NCBI GenBank assembly: GCA_905221605.1
Contig: CAJNDS010000488.1
Span: 1-62,000, forward strand
Source: Symbiodinium natans
Lineage: Eukaryota > Sar > Dinophyceae > Suessiales > Symbiodiniaceae
Length of the DNA: 62,000 nucleotides
Direction of reading: 5' to 3'
In this document: piece after piece, positions 34,170-44,099 of the stretch
How the letters are laid out: each line of letters opens with the position of its first letter
How positions within the stretch are numbered: the stretch's first letter is position 1
Translations under genes and position numbers: made by a program
Notes under the pieces: generated by a model
Databases searched by the model: none
Told to the model about the DNA's origin: nothing
What the model saw: only the letters and a program-made list of their open reading frames with translations

Positions 34170-35840
34170 GTAAAACAACAAGCAAATAAATAAATAAACA
34201 AATAAATAATAAGTGAATAAAGGATGGTTGTAAGACCTCTGCCATCACCAGTCTCGTCTGGGGCGTGCATCGGTGTAGAACCCTGTTGCGCTGTTGCCTG
34301 CCGGCTTGACCCATCACCTCGCACCCTCCATCGTTCTGTCCTCACTGCCACTTCTGAGACGTCAATGATGAGAGAACTTAATACAGAATTGAAGTAAGTG
34401 CCAGACATTAGCCATGCAAATGCAACTGCTGTGTAGCTCATCTTGAAAAGCTAGCTCATCTGGAAAAAGGACGAGGATATGACGGCCCGCGACTCTCCCA
34501 GCCTTTCGCTCGACGGCAATGAACTAAGTAAACTTGAAGACAAGATGCCTGAAAGTGGTGAGCAGCAAATGAGCAAGCAAGAGTTAACGTGCAGAGTGCG
34601 CCATTTGTTCAGCCGTGGCAAGGAATACTTCAGTTGACATTCCAATATTAAAGAACATAAGCTGCATGAAGAGATCACATCTGACCATTGCAAGGGCAGC
34701 AAAACCCCAGACGAACTTTTGAAAGCAGTGGCAACAGCAAGGCGTCAACGTCGTGAAGTACCTATCTACTGGGGATACTGGGTTTAACAGACACGGAACG
34801 AGATGGTGTAACTTGTTCATTACAGACTTCAAAACGGAACAGCTAGCACCTCGCAGGGGGGGTGTTTGTTTTCGCCTCAGGAGCTTGGACTGTGCACTGA
34901 CTGTGCGTTCGCCATTGCGACATGGCTCGCTCATGCATGTATTGCCACTGCGATACTTGCTGAAGGGCCAGCCTGATGGGGTGGAGACTAAAGCTGACAC
35001 ACGCTGATACTCAAAGGAGGTCGTGTTCTCACTCATTTATGCAAACGAACCGGAAACTATTGAGGAGAAAACTGCCTCATTGACATCTCTGCTTGTGCAA
35101 GCAAGCATCCAAACGATCCACATCACGAGTTGCGCAGATTTTGGGAGCCACGTGCTGCAACCACCATGTCCTAGGCGAGAATGCCAGGGATGTGGACACA
35201 ACACAATGAGGTTTATCACAGCAATACCAGCCAGGATTTCGATTCAAGCAAGTTTTCCAAACTCTATCATTCTTCCAAGCCGTATCTCCGTATCTGCTAG
35301 GGTCAACGACAGACAAAACCCAAGCTGACAAATCACAGGAACTGAAAACACAAAAGACGTGGAGCTGAAAACGCAAGATTGATGGTTTAAGTCGCCAATT
35401 GTCCAAGAAGCGCATTAAACTGAAACATGCAACTCTTCAGACATGTCCTGATCGTGGGCCCACCCACTACCTCGCAGCTACAGCTCCTCAACAGGCAATT
35501 TCTCCGATGGTTCAACCATGGCCTGCGCCCTGCGCCCCAAATCCCTCGCCGGACGACACAGCAGCAGACGCTGCTCCCACCGAGAGCTCGTGGAGGTCTA
35601 AGGTCCCTTTGCCATCCTTCAGAAGGCCTCCCACGGCGGGGCTCAAGTTTTAAGGCAGGGTCTGCGATTGCAGGGCCCCCGTACTGTGTACTCTAGGGAA
35701 GAAGTCTTTGCTATTCCGCGCTTGCAAATTGTGCAGAATTAAATGCCAAACGTTTCGGTGTCCTTTCTAGGTGCCGTGCAGACCCTCGGTGCTTTCACGT
35801 GCCGTGTCGCTACTTCCTCGCTATTTCGGCTGTTCTTGCT
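34170..35840. other. No gene supported
   Basis: Includes short frames on both strands, the longest a 150-codon minus frame at 34,584-35,036, none recognisable. A short AAATAA-rich stretch follows the C/A homopolymer. Confidence 0.4.
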
Positions 35841-35845
35841 AATGC

Positions 35846-35892
35846 ATATATATATATATATATAATGTATATATATATATATATGTATATAG
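35846..35892. repeat. (TA)n microsatellite
   Basis: Two TA runs separated by ATG, about 45 bp in all. They could extrude as a cruciform. No coding meaning. Confidence 0.9.
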
Positions 35893-36091
35893 CTTTCTTT
35901 GCAAACTTCGATTTCACGTACATTATGTTTTCAAACCTCTACTACCCCCTTCATGTTTCACTATGGGCCTGTATTTCTTATTTCCTCTATTACGAAGGCC
36001 CCTACTAACGGAACAACCTCTATTTCCAAATTTCCTATCATGAAGTATCTTCTGGCACTATTCTTGCAACAGAAACGCTCCAGGTCCTGTA

Positions 36092-36092
36092 G

Positions 36093-36171
<79 letters not shown>

Positions 36172-36505
36172 ATTGTTGTTGTTGTTGTTGTTGTTGTTGT
36201 GGTTGTTGTTGTTGTTCTTGTTGTTGTTCTTGTTCTTGTTCTTGTTCTTGTTCTTGTTCTTGTTCTTGTTCTTGTTCTTGTTCTTGTTCTTGTTCTTGTT
36301 CTTGTTCTTGTTCTTGTTCTTGTTCTTGTTCTTGTTCTTGGTCTTGTTCTTGTTCTTGTTCTTGTTCTTGTTCTTGTTCTTGTTCTTGTTCTTGTTCTTG
36401 TTCTTGTTCTGTTCTTGTTCTTTGTTCTTGTTCTTGTTCTTGTTCTTGTTCTTGTTCTTGTTCTTGTTCTTGTTCTTGTTCTTGTTCTTGTTCTTGTTCT
36501 TGTTC

Positions 36506-36597
<92 letters not shown>

Positions 36598-36731
36598 GGT
36601 TGATGTTATTCTTATTGTTATTGCTGTTCTTGGTCTTGTTCTTGTTTGTCTTGTTGTTCTTGTTCTTGTTGTTCTTGTTGTTATTGTTCTTGTTGTTATT
36701 GTTCTTGTTGTTCTTGTTCTTGTTCTTGTTC

Positions 36732-36777
<46 letters not shown>

Positions 36778-36867
36778 GGTTGTGGTTGTGGTTGCTGTTG
36801 TTGTGTATGTGCATGTGCATGTGTATGTGCATGTGCATGTGCATGTGCATGTGCATGTGCATGTGCA

Positions 36868-36898
<31 letters not shown>

Positions 36899-37063
36899 GT
36901 GTACGTGCGTGCGTGCTCGTGCGTGCGTGCGTGCGTGCGCGTGTGCATGCACGTGTGCGTGCGTGCGCGTGCGTGCATGCGTGCGCGCGCGTGCATGCAC
37001 GTGCGCGTTCGTGCGCGTTCGTCTGTGCGTGCGTGTGTGGGTGCTTGTGTGTGTGTGTGTTTT
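36092..37063. repeat. Compound microsatellite GTT / CTTGTT / GTGCAT / GCGT
   Basis: Nearly 1 kb of ordered simple repeats: (GTT)n 36,092-36,213, (CTTGTT)n 36,214-36,508 with a few slips, (GTT)n 36,510-36,600, mixed GTT/CTTGTT to about 36,800, (GTGCAT)n to about 36,900, and GCGT/GTGC and GT to 37,063. Strand asymmetry is absolute, with almost no A on + in the first half. Frames through it give polyvaline, polyleucine, polyglutamine, polyasparagine and Cys-rich translations of up to 353 codons. None should be called a gene. Confidence 0.95.
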
Positions 37064-37074
37064 TTGTTGCAGGT

Positions 37075-40000
37075 GTGTGCAACATCCCGAGGTTCATACT
37101 CTTTCAGACATGCAAGTCTTCAACGGCGGGGTACGGGGAGGGTAGGGAGATGAAGGGAGTCCTGGTCAACAACGACCCCCTCCTTCAATTTCAAAGGACA
37201 GTGATGGACAGTGGGTTTGTCGTTTGGTGTCAAAAATGACAAAGGCTGTATGTATTTCCTAGCAATATCACGTCTTTTTCCTGATTGAAGCGGGAACTGG
37301 GAGCTGCCTTGCTAATAACAGAGGAACTTTTGCTTTTGCAATAAAAGGAAAAACGTCTGCTTTGTTTGCTAAGGCCTGCTCTTCTGATCAGAACAAAGCA
37401 AGTCTGCATCGCTGTTGGACTTCTGGGCTCGCGATGTGTGAAACTGTCGTCACTTTTGGATCCTTGACTTTGACTGCCTGTTTCTACACGCAAATTCGGA
37501 GAGGTGATCGTACAAGCCAGCTTCCGAAACCCAGGAAGGTCTGGCCTCACAAATTCAAGCAGGACACAAGAATCGAGGGGCATTTCTTCTGCAGCGCCCC
37601 GCAAGCGGAGCCGAGGCTGCACATGCGCGTTAGTTCGTTAGAATTCGTCATTAGCCATGCCAGAAGCGTTTGGCAACCAACGGCCAGCCAAACGCCAAGA
37701 ATAAACTTACTCAAATCCCTGTCACACTCTCCAGTCCTGGAATAAACTCTCGGCCCACCTGGGTAGGCACTGCGTTGCAACGCCAACTCAAACAACGGCC
37801 CACGAATCTCCTGAAGGGACGACTACTGAAGATACAGAAGTAGCTGGGACTGACCTGTAAAGCCGAAACTTACGAGTGCCCACGGCCTGAAACCTGCACG
37901 TTCAAATGTATGGAATAACGACATATTGCTTAACAATGCATAGATTTTTCTTTGTGGCAGCCTGAAGTCCAACAAAAGAAGAGGTGTAGGGTCGTGAATG
38001 TTGGGGAGGACTGGCGTGTGGGAAAGCAGAACCTGCCCCAAACTCAAGCAGCCAACCAGACTCACACGCTGCTCCTCGAGTTGCTATAGACTGCTATGTA
38101 CGCGGGGCAGGCTTTGTGGCTTTAAAGTGAATGCGACGTGGCATGAAGGTATGAGGTGGCTGTTCGAGCATCTTTGAGCCCTGAAGCTCCTGGCTGAAAC
38201 CCAAACACATACTCAATTTATGTAACCCCAAACCATATCCCCAACCCCAACCAAAGTCATAATCCCTAATAAGCCCTAAGTTGGCAGCACTTCAGGCTTC
38301 AGGATCCATCGTCTGCGTTGCATCCAGGATAGCGTTGAACGCTGTGCGGCCTCAATTGAACCAGCATTGTCAGGGCCTATGTCGAGTCCACGTGGTCTTC
38401 TTGGGTCTGGGGCTTCAGGATCTGTCATTGCTTTGTCTCGTGCTGCAATACGATTCACACACACACACACAAGACTAAGTGGGGGCAACTCCGCCACGCA
38501 CTTACTACGCATCAGCTGTCACAAGCCGATTGAGCCATTGCCTCAATGGGGCTTGCCTCAATGGGGCACCTGGGTCATGAACATCCGGGAGCTGATACAG
38601 GCGTTCGCACGGGCAAGGGCGGCTCAAGACGATGATCGAGAACGTGAACTTCACAAACGAATCCCCACACGAACAAGGACCAAACCCCATGGTTTTAACT
38701 CCCGGCCCGCCGTAAGTGAGGAGACCGTCGACCCAGGCAAGGCTGCACTTGTGTCAATAGAGGTCGAGTCAACACTCCACTCCCGCCCCGGCCCGCCGCC
38801 ACTTCATAGCGACAGCAAGCCAACACCATTGCGACACACCTTGCAGACACAGAATGGGCACCACTGTCCACCCCATACACAGGCCCGACCACTCCTATCT
38901 GCACAATACTGAGGCAGACTGGAGGTGGCGAAACCACCTCCAATCTCGCCTTTGCCCCGGGCCAGATCCTCCCCTTTCCGTATGTAGCAGGTCCAAATCG
39001 CAGACAGCAGCTCAGCCAAAGTCACAGCATGTCTGGCGAAGGCAAGGGAACCTTTACAACACTCTCCCAAATTTTGGGGTGGAAGGTGCGCATCTATAGC
39101 GCCGTCTTCAATTCCAATGGTGCTTTGTGGATTGGCAGCTGCGTGGAACGGCCAGGAGAGCCCGCCCGATGATTCTAATCATTCGCCTTGTGTCCCTCTC
39201 TTTGATTTCGGCATTTTGACAGTGTTTGCAACATTTCGATTGCGCGTAATTTCGAGGCACCTTGCAAATTTACAGGCGGTCGAGCGGTCTTTTTGGAGCT
39301 GACGGGGCCCCCAATGTGTATGATACTATTGCGAAAAGACCGGGTGCAAGGAACTGATGCTGAGTTGACAAGGACCACCCACACAAAGGCGCGCCTATAG
39401 AATCTGGAGAGACAGCTCTTGCATTCACAGTTTGCGATTCTTGCCTATTGCGATTATTGGATGACTGGTTTCATTGGCATTGCGTCTGCTGTTGCGGATG
39501 TTCCACACTGCGCCACTTCGCATCTTCACAGTTCTAGGCCACACAGGAAAACCCTGTTGGGCTTTGGCTTTGGTCTACACACTGATTTTCCGAGGCCTTC
39601 TGCTTCAGGTTTTTTGTTCGGCCAAGGGCACTTGTAGGCCCATTGGCGAAGATCTCCAGCCCGCGCGGCCACTGAGCTTGGCCTCAAACGCAAGGGATTG
39701 CATATGGGATCCTCTATCCGGGTGTGTAGAGGGGGGGTGAGGGGGGGGGGGGGCGGTTGTTCGGCGTCGAATGTTGGTGGGATCTTATCGCAGGTCCAAG
39801 TCTCCTTGCGTTGACACTTTGTCGCGTTTGTTCTTGTATCTACTTGCTCTCGGTTCCAACATTCCACCACAAGCCAATTGATTCAAAGCCCAGTTCAAAA
39901 GGGCTGAACAGCGAAGGGCTTCCCCCTCAGCTTCTGGAAGGCTTCCATGTTCCATGTGCCACGGCCTGTTTTTGGGCTTTCTTGGAGCCCGGGACTTCGT

Positions 40001-41202
40001 GCTAATCGCAGCCAACATGGCCGCAAGCAGCGATTGCCGTAGACCGCCTCAGCTTTGGGATCTTTGGGGTGCGTTCTTAGGACTTGCTCCAAAGGTTGGG
40101 CTTCAGCTGGACTACCTTGTACACAGGCCAAGTGACACATAGGGGTCAGCTCCAAAGTGCAGTTCCTCCGCCCAGTGGAGAAGGCCGATGGAGATCTCAA
40201 GAGCACTTCTGATACTGATGTCATGTCCGAAGAGGACACGAAAATGGCGTTTGGCGACCCTAACCCTGAACCCTACTGGACCCGCACCTCCACCGCATGT
40301 AAACTGGAGCAAAGCTCGCACCTCCCACTGCTGAGCCCTGGCTGCTGCGGCTGAAGCTGTGCCGAAGCTGACGGAATCCGGGGCCAGTGTCCGGCAGGGG
40401 AGCCTTTGTCAGTGGGATGGCTTCGGCTTGGCTCCAAAAGGTCTGCAGGAAAGCCAAAAACCAATTTATGATTTAATTATGGCTACTGAGCAGCTTCTAC
40501 TCCACCTCTAAGTGTCACAAGGCGGTACGCGCCAGATGATGCCGGATGCAAGTGGCAGTTTTTTGTGCCTCGCATGTGGAGCAAAGGCGCTGGGGACATG
40601 CACTCAGCCAGATAGCGCGCCTTTGGGGTCAGCAACTCGGCACCTACAACCTTTTTCCACAAAAACCCCTCTCAAGTGCCTCCAGCCTTCTACCTATAGA
40701 ACCCCCCACCAGGCATAATCTGTCCCAGTTGTCCCAGCTGCAGCCGACTACGGCAAAGCTCAACGACCCCCGCAGAAGTTGTCGGTTCAAGCTGCACTAG
40801 CCTGTATCCTGACGAGCAGCGAAAATGCAACCAACAAAGCTGCCCTCCCTTGACTTCGTCTTACCCGGTTCCTGGCTCTCCTCCCTAAGAAGTAATCATC
40901 CTAAACTCATGCAGCGTCGGAAGACTCTCTCAGCTTCGGAAGAAGAATTATCCTAAACTCTACTTTGTCTCCAGCCTAAGCACTACATCGACATTCATGT
41001 GGGGGCCTTCCCTCCGTTTTGAAGGATGAGCTCATTTCGAGGGGGCAGCTTCTCGGTTGACCACAGCTGCCACGGCAAGCTCCATACCGATCACTTTACA
41101 AACTGTACCCATCAACAGAAAACCAGCCCCCCCCCCCCCAGCCCTTCTAGCCGTCTGCCGTCACAACGCTTTTCACAGCGAATGCTTGGCATCCGCCGGA
41201 TC
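37075..41202. other. No gene supported
   Basis: About 4 kb downstream of the oxidase gene. Notable only for a short (CA)n at about 38,456, a G-run cluster at 39,730-39,760 and scattered frames of 60-180 codons without domains. The longest is a plus-strand frame at 38,367-38,912, low in hydrophobic residues and with a direct repeat TTGCCTCAATGGGG near 38,540-38,570. Confidence 0.4.
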
Positions 41203-43776
41203 TCATCCAAAGCGCTCGAAATGCACAATGTACTGCTGCAACTTCTTCTGATGCGGGTTTCGTTGCAAAGCTTCTTTGGCAATTCGCTGACATCCACTCT
41301 GCAGGTCGTGGACCAAGGTGGTGTTGCCACAAACATAGACATGAAGATTCTTCTCCGGCCGGGCTCTGCCAATAGATGCGATGTCTCGCAAAAAGTTGGG
41401 CCTACCGACGTTCACCGGCACCATGATGACCTCTGATTCCTCAGCTGCCTCCACATTGGCATTCTGCTCATTCTGCCGCGACTGTTTCTGTTCGAAGGCT
41501 GTGGGCTGACTGGTCACCTGACGGAATTTATCCATCCCATCATCCCCTGAGGGGCACGGCACCCATAGCAGCTCCTCCTCACCGCCCTCGGCCCAACACC
41601 AAGGGAATTGTGGACCCGGAGTCTGCAAGTTTTGCCGCTGCCACTCAGGGAAGATGGCTTTGAAGTGTGCGCGGTCCACGATGCTCTGTCGTCTAAGGCA
41701 TTCCTTGAAGAGGAACGAGGGGAGGCTGTTCTCAGGGCCTTTGGCTGTTGTGTAGAGGTGGACGACGATCTTGGCATGCAAAGGGCGGTGGGACAGCCAG
41801 TTCCGCAACAAAGGCGCGCCGAAGATGAACTCGCAAGGATCGCGGGTGATCCAATAGAAATGTGCTTCGACCAATGAGGACGCAGAAGTTTCAGTTGAGA
41901 GTTGTACTAAAAAAGTGGAGAGCAGAGAAAGGAACGGCGTGACACCGACCCCAGCGCCGATAGCCACCAAAACCTCTTTGTCCATTGCTGACTGTGTGGG
42001 TGACACAAAAGGCCCATCCAAAGCCAAGCGTGGCAGCTCACCCTTGAGGCACCTCCGGGCAACCTCGTTGCTCCAGTCGCCCACCCCTGCCACCAGAAAG
42101 TTCACGGTGGCATCATCCTTGCCCGAGGTGATTGTGAAGGGGTGCCACTGCAAAGGTGCATAGTCCGGCATGCAGATGAAGGCATACATGCCTGCATGGA
42201 AACTCCACAAGTACGGAGGTGGTGTCACCTCCAGTTGTGTCAGGGAGCCGTTGATGTCACCCTGCCTACCCAACCTTACGGTGGCTCGCAGGATCCGCAC
42301 GGCCTTTCCGACGAAGAGGTAGTACCGGAGAAGGCGTGCGATGCGACCGGCACCGTAGGCGGCAATGGGAAAGGATGAGACAATGACGACCAACGGAATG
42401 CCAACGCCGACCCATCCTTGCGAGCCGTGGAAGAACAGAATGATTGGCCAGGTGATGATAGCGACATTGTGCAAGTTCCAAAAGCATTCGAAGTGCTTCG
42501 TGCGAACACTCTGCAAGCTGGTGACGGCAATCAAGGCCAACAAGCTTGTAAGCATGGCTCCCGTGACTCCAGGCACTGTTAGGAACAAGGCTTCGGTGAA
42601 TGTCTTTGGCTTGTTCTCTTCGGTCAAAGGGCACATGGGCCAGTAGAGCTTGCTGAGGTCTAAGTCCACTAGCCACGGGGGGTCATCTTGTGCGCAGCCC
42701 AACAGACCATTCAGTTCCGCTACACTTTTCTGCATCACTCCGGGGACAGTGCCGATGGTGTGGCCTGTCACATGGATGGAAGAGTACAAGCACAAGGCTT
42801 TGCCAGCCTCGATGTGAAAGTCCTTGTGGGAATCCAGGAAGACTATGCAAAAGCTAGCCCATTTTGGCAGGCACCGGGAAATGCTGCTCAGCATTGCTCG
42901 GGACATGGTAATGAAGAGCAATGCGGTCCAGATAGAGGTGGCCATGCCACCCAGGCGCGCAAACCAAATTGGCCAGCTGAAAAGCTTGATAGCATCCGGG
43001 TACTTGTCGATGACAAGGTCCGAGGCGTAGGCCGCGGAAAGACCAAAGACGACAAAGTGTATAGCCACGTTCGCGTAGCGGAAGTAGTTCGGACTGACAA
43101 AATAGCCGCGCCAGTCCGGTACCGCGGAGTGGGGCTTTGAGAAGCCTGCAGGGGTGCTGGACAGGTCGACATCCGGGGAAAAGCGACTGGATTCTATAGG
43201 CACGGCAAGTTCCTTGCTTTTGAGTCTGTTCATCAGCGAGGCTTCAGACATGCCACGGCCGGCCGATGTCTTGTCCGTCCAATCTGCCCATTGCTGCAAG
43301 CCAATGCTCGGGCGAGGCGCAGCGCCGATGAGTTGGTCTACAAGAGTTGCCAAAGTGTCGTCAGGGAGGTGCCAGAAACCCATGCTCTGGGCACCTTGCA
43401 AGAGAATGTCCTTGGCAGCGGTTGGGCCCCACTCTTTTCGACTTGTCAACAGCGCCTGTGCCTGCTCCCACCGGTGGTCCTGGAAAACATTGTCGCCAAT
43501 CTCTAGGAGCTCCTGGGCATCCAACTTGCCATCCACTTTGCCATTTACATTGCCCTTGTGGCTGATGTCCAGCTCCATAGCAGCCATAGCAGGGGCAACA
43601 GGATCCGGAGCAGCCGGACTTGCCAGAGGTGGTGACAATGACATCGATCTGTGCCCACATGCATCGCAGTGTGGATGTCCTGGAGCTCCGCACGAAAGAC
43701 AGGTCCACGTAGACAGAGACATGGAGGAAGGTGGAAAATGCACAGGTGCTGCCTGCTCGCTAATTTGCTTCTGCAT
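41203..43776 (-). CDS. NADPH oxidase / ferric-reductase-type flavocytochrome b
   Basis: 857 codons, ATG at 43,776, in-frame TAA 24 bases upstream, TGA at 41,203. Membrane electron-transfer enzyme moving electrons from NAD(P)H via FAD and two haems to O2 (superoxide) or a metal. Residues 24-41 hold a short Cys4 motif (WTCLSCG...CDACG) like a RanBP2-type zinc finger, and 69-91 a degenerate EF-hand-like loop (NGKVDGKLDAQE). Membrane segments lie at about 235-255, 270-300, 320-340, 395-420, 430-450 and 458-480. Haem ligands fit H321/H335 in helix 3 and H436/H450 in helix 5, inside the NOX-like FECFWNLHN...FFHG. HPFTITS (545-551) binds FAD, GAGVGVTPF (607-615) binds NADPH, and YVCG (814-817) is the C-terminal nucleotide site. 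A Gln/Glu-rich insert (about 715-785) separates the NADPH subdomains. A single uninterrupted exon is unlike the neighbouring PPR genes. NOX versus ferric reductase cannot be settled by sight. Confidence 0.93.
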   Translation of the reverse strand: MQKQISEQAAPVHFPPSSMSLSTWTCLSCGAPGHPHCDACGHRSMSLSPPLASPAAPDPVAPAMAAMELDISHKGNVNGKVDGKLDAQELLEIGDNVFQDHRWEQAQALLTSRKEWGPTAAKDILLQGAQSMGFWHLPDDTLATLVDQLIGAAPRPSIGLQQWADWTDKTSAGRGMSEASLMNRLKSKELAVPIESSRFSPDVDLSSTPAGFSKPHSAVPDWRGYFVSPNYFRYANVAIHFVVFGLSAAYASDLVIDKYPDAIKLFSWPIWFARLGGMATSIWTALLFITMSRAMLSSISRCLPKWASFCIVFLDSHKDFHIEAGKALCLYSSIHVTGHTIGTVPGVMQKSVAELNGLLGCAQDDPPWLVDLDLSKLYWPMCPLTEENKPKTFTEALFLTVPGVTGAMLTSLLALIAVTSLQSVRTKHFECFWNLHNVAIITWPIILFFHGSQGWVGVGIPLVVIVSSFPIAAYGAGRIARLLRYYLFVGKAVRILRATVRLGRQGDINGSLTQLEVTPPPYLWSFHAGMYAFICMPDYAPLQWHPFTITSGKDDATVNFLVAGVGDWSNEVARRCLKGELPRLALDGPFVSPTQSAMDKEVLVAIGAGVGVTPFLSLLSTFLVQLSTETSASSLVEAHFYWITRDPCEFIFGAPLLRNWLSHRPLHAKIVVHLYTTAKGPENSLPSFLFKECLRRQSIVDRAHFKAIFPEWQRQNLQTPGPQFPWCWAEGGEEELLWVPCPSGDDGMDKFRQVTSQPTAFEQKQSRQNEQNANVEAAEESEVIMVPVNVGRPNFLRDIASIGRARPEKNLHVYVCGNTTLVHDLQSGCQRIAKEALQRNPHQKKLQQYIVHFERFG

Positions 43777-43779
43777 AAA

Positions 43780-43793
43780 CTTGGGCCGAAACT
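43780..43793 (-). other. Possible decayed spliced-leader relic before the oxidase ATG
   Basis: Three bases upstream of the ATG the minus strand reads AGTTTCGGCCCAAG. The 3' end of the dinoflagellate spliced leader is ATTTTGGCTCAAG. From the 3' end, 10 of 12 bases agree and both mismatches are T-to-C transitions. Relic leaders mark genes re-inserted from trans-spliced mRNA, which would fit the intron-free ORF. Only a short stretch matches, so chance is a real alternative. Confidence 0.3.
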
Positions 43794-44003
43794 TCAGTTA
43801 CTATCCGTCGCTCGTTGGTATGCAGCGATGTGTGAGGAGCTTCTGGGGGAACAATGCTTGTCTGGTAAAGAGCGTGTGCTTTCGTCGGCAGGCGGCCGTG
43901 TGGGTGCTTAAAAGCTCGCTCAAACAAACACAATGACAGCAGAAACGTGCAGGCCAATCGTACGCGACGTTGATATTTGATCTGATGCTGGGGCCCCTGG
44001 CGC

Positions 44004-44045
44004 AGCCAGAAGAGCAAGCGCCTGCTCCCAGCGGCCGCATTTCTC
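44004..44045 (-). pseudogene. PPR-repeat fragment
   Basis: The minus strand reads EKCGRWEQALALLA, matching the second half of a dinoflagellate PPR repeat (ACEKGGRWEQALxLL). No adjoining repeat was found in the same frame within a few hundred bases. It may be an isolated exon or a relic. It lies about 230 bp upstream of the oxidase ATG on the same strand. Confidence 0.4.
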
Positions 44046-44099
44046 ACCTCGGAGGGACTCGGGCTCATCGGGGCGAGCATAGCTTTTACAAATACATTG

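Noticed and set aside
36058-37239. Polyleucine, polyvaline, polyglutamine, polyasparagine and Cys-rich ORFs
   Set aside because: These are simple-repeat translations in all frames over the compound microsatellite.
42365-43140. Plus-strand frames of 70-260 codons opposite the oxidase
   Set aside because: The minus frame has full haem, FAD and NADPH motifs; the opposite frames have none.
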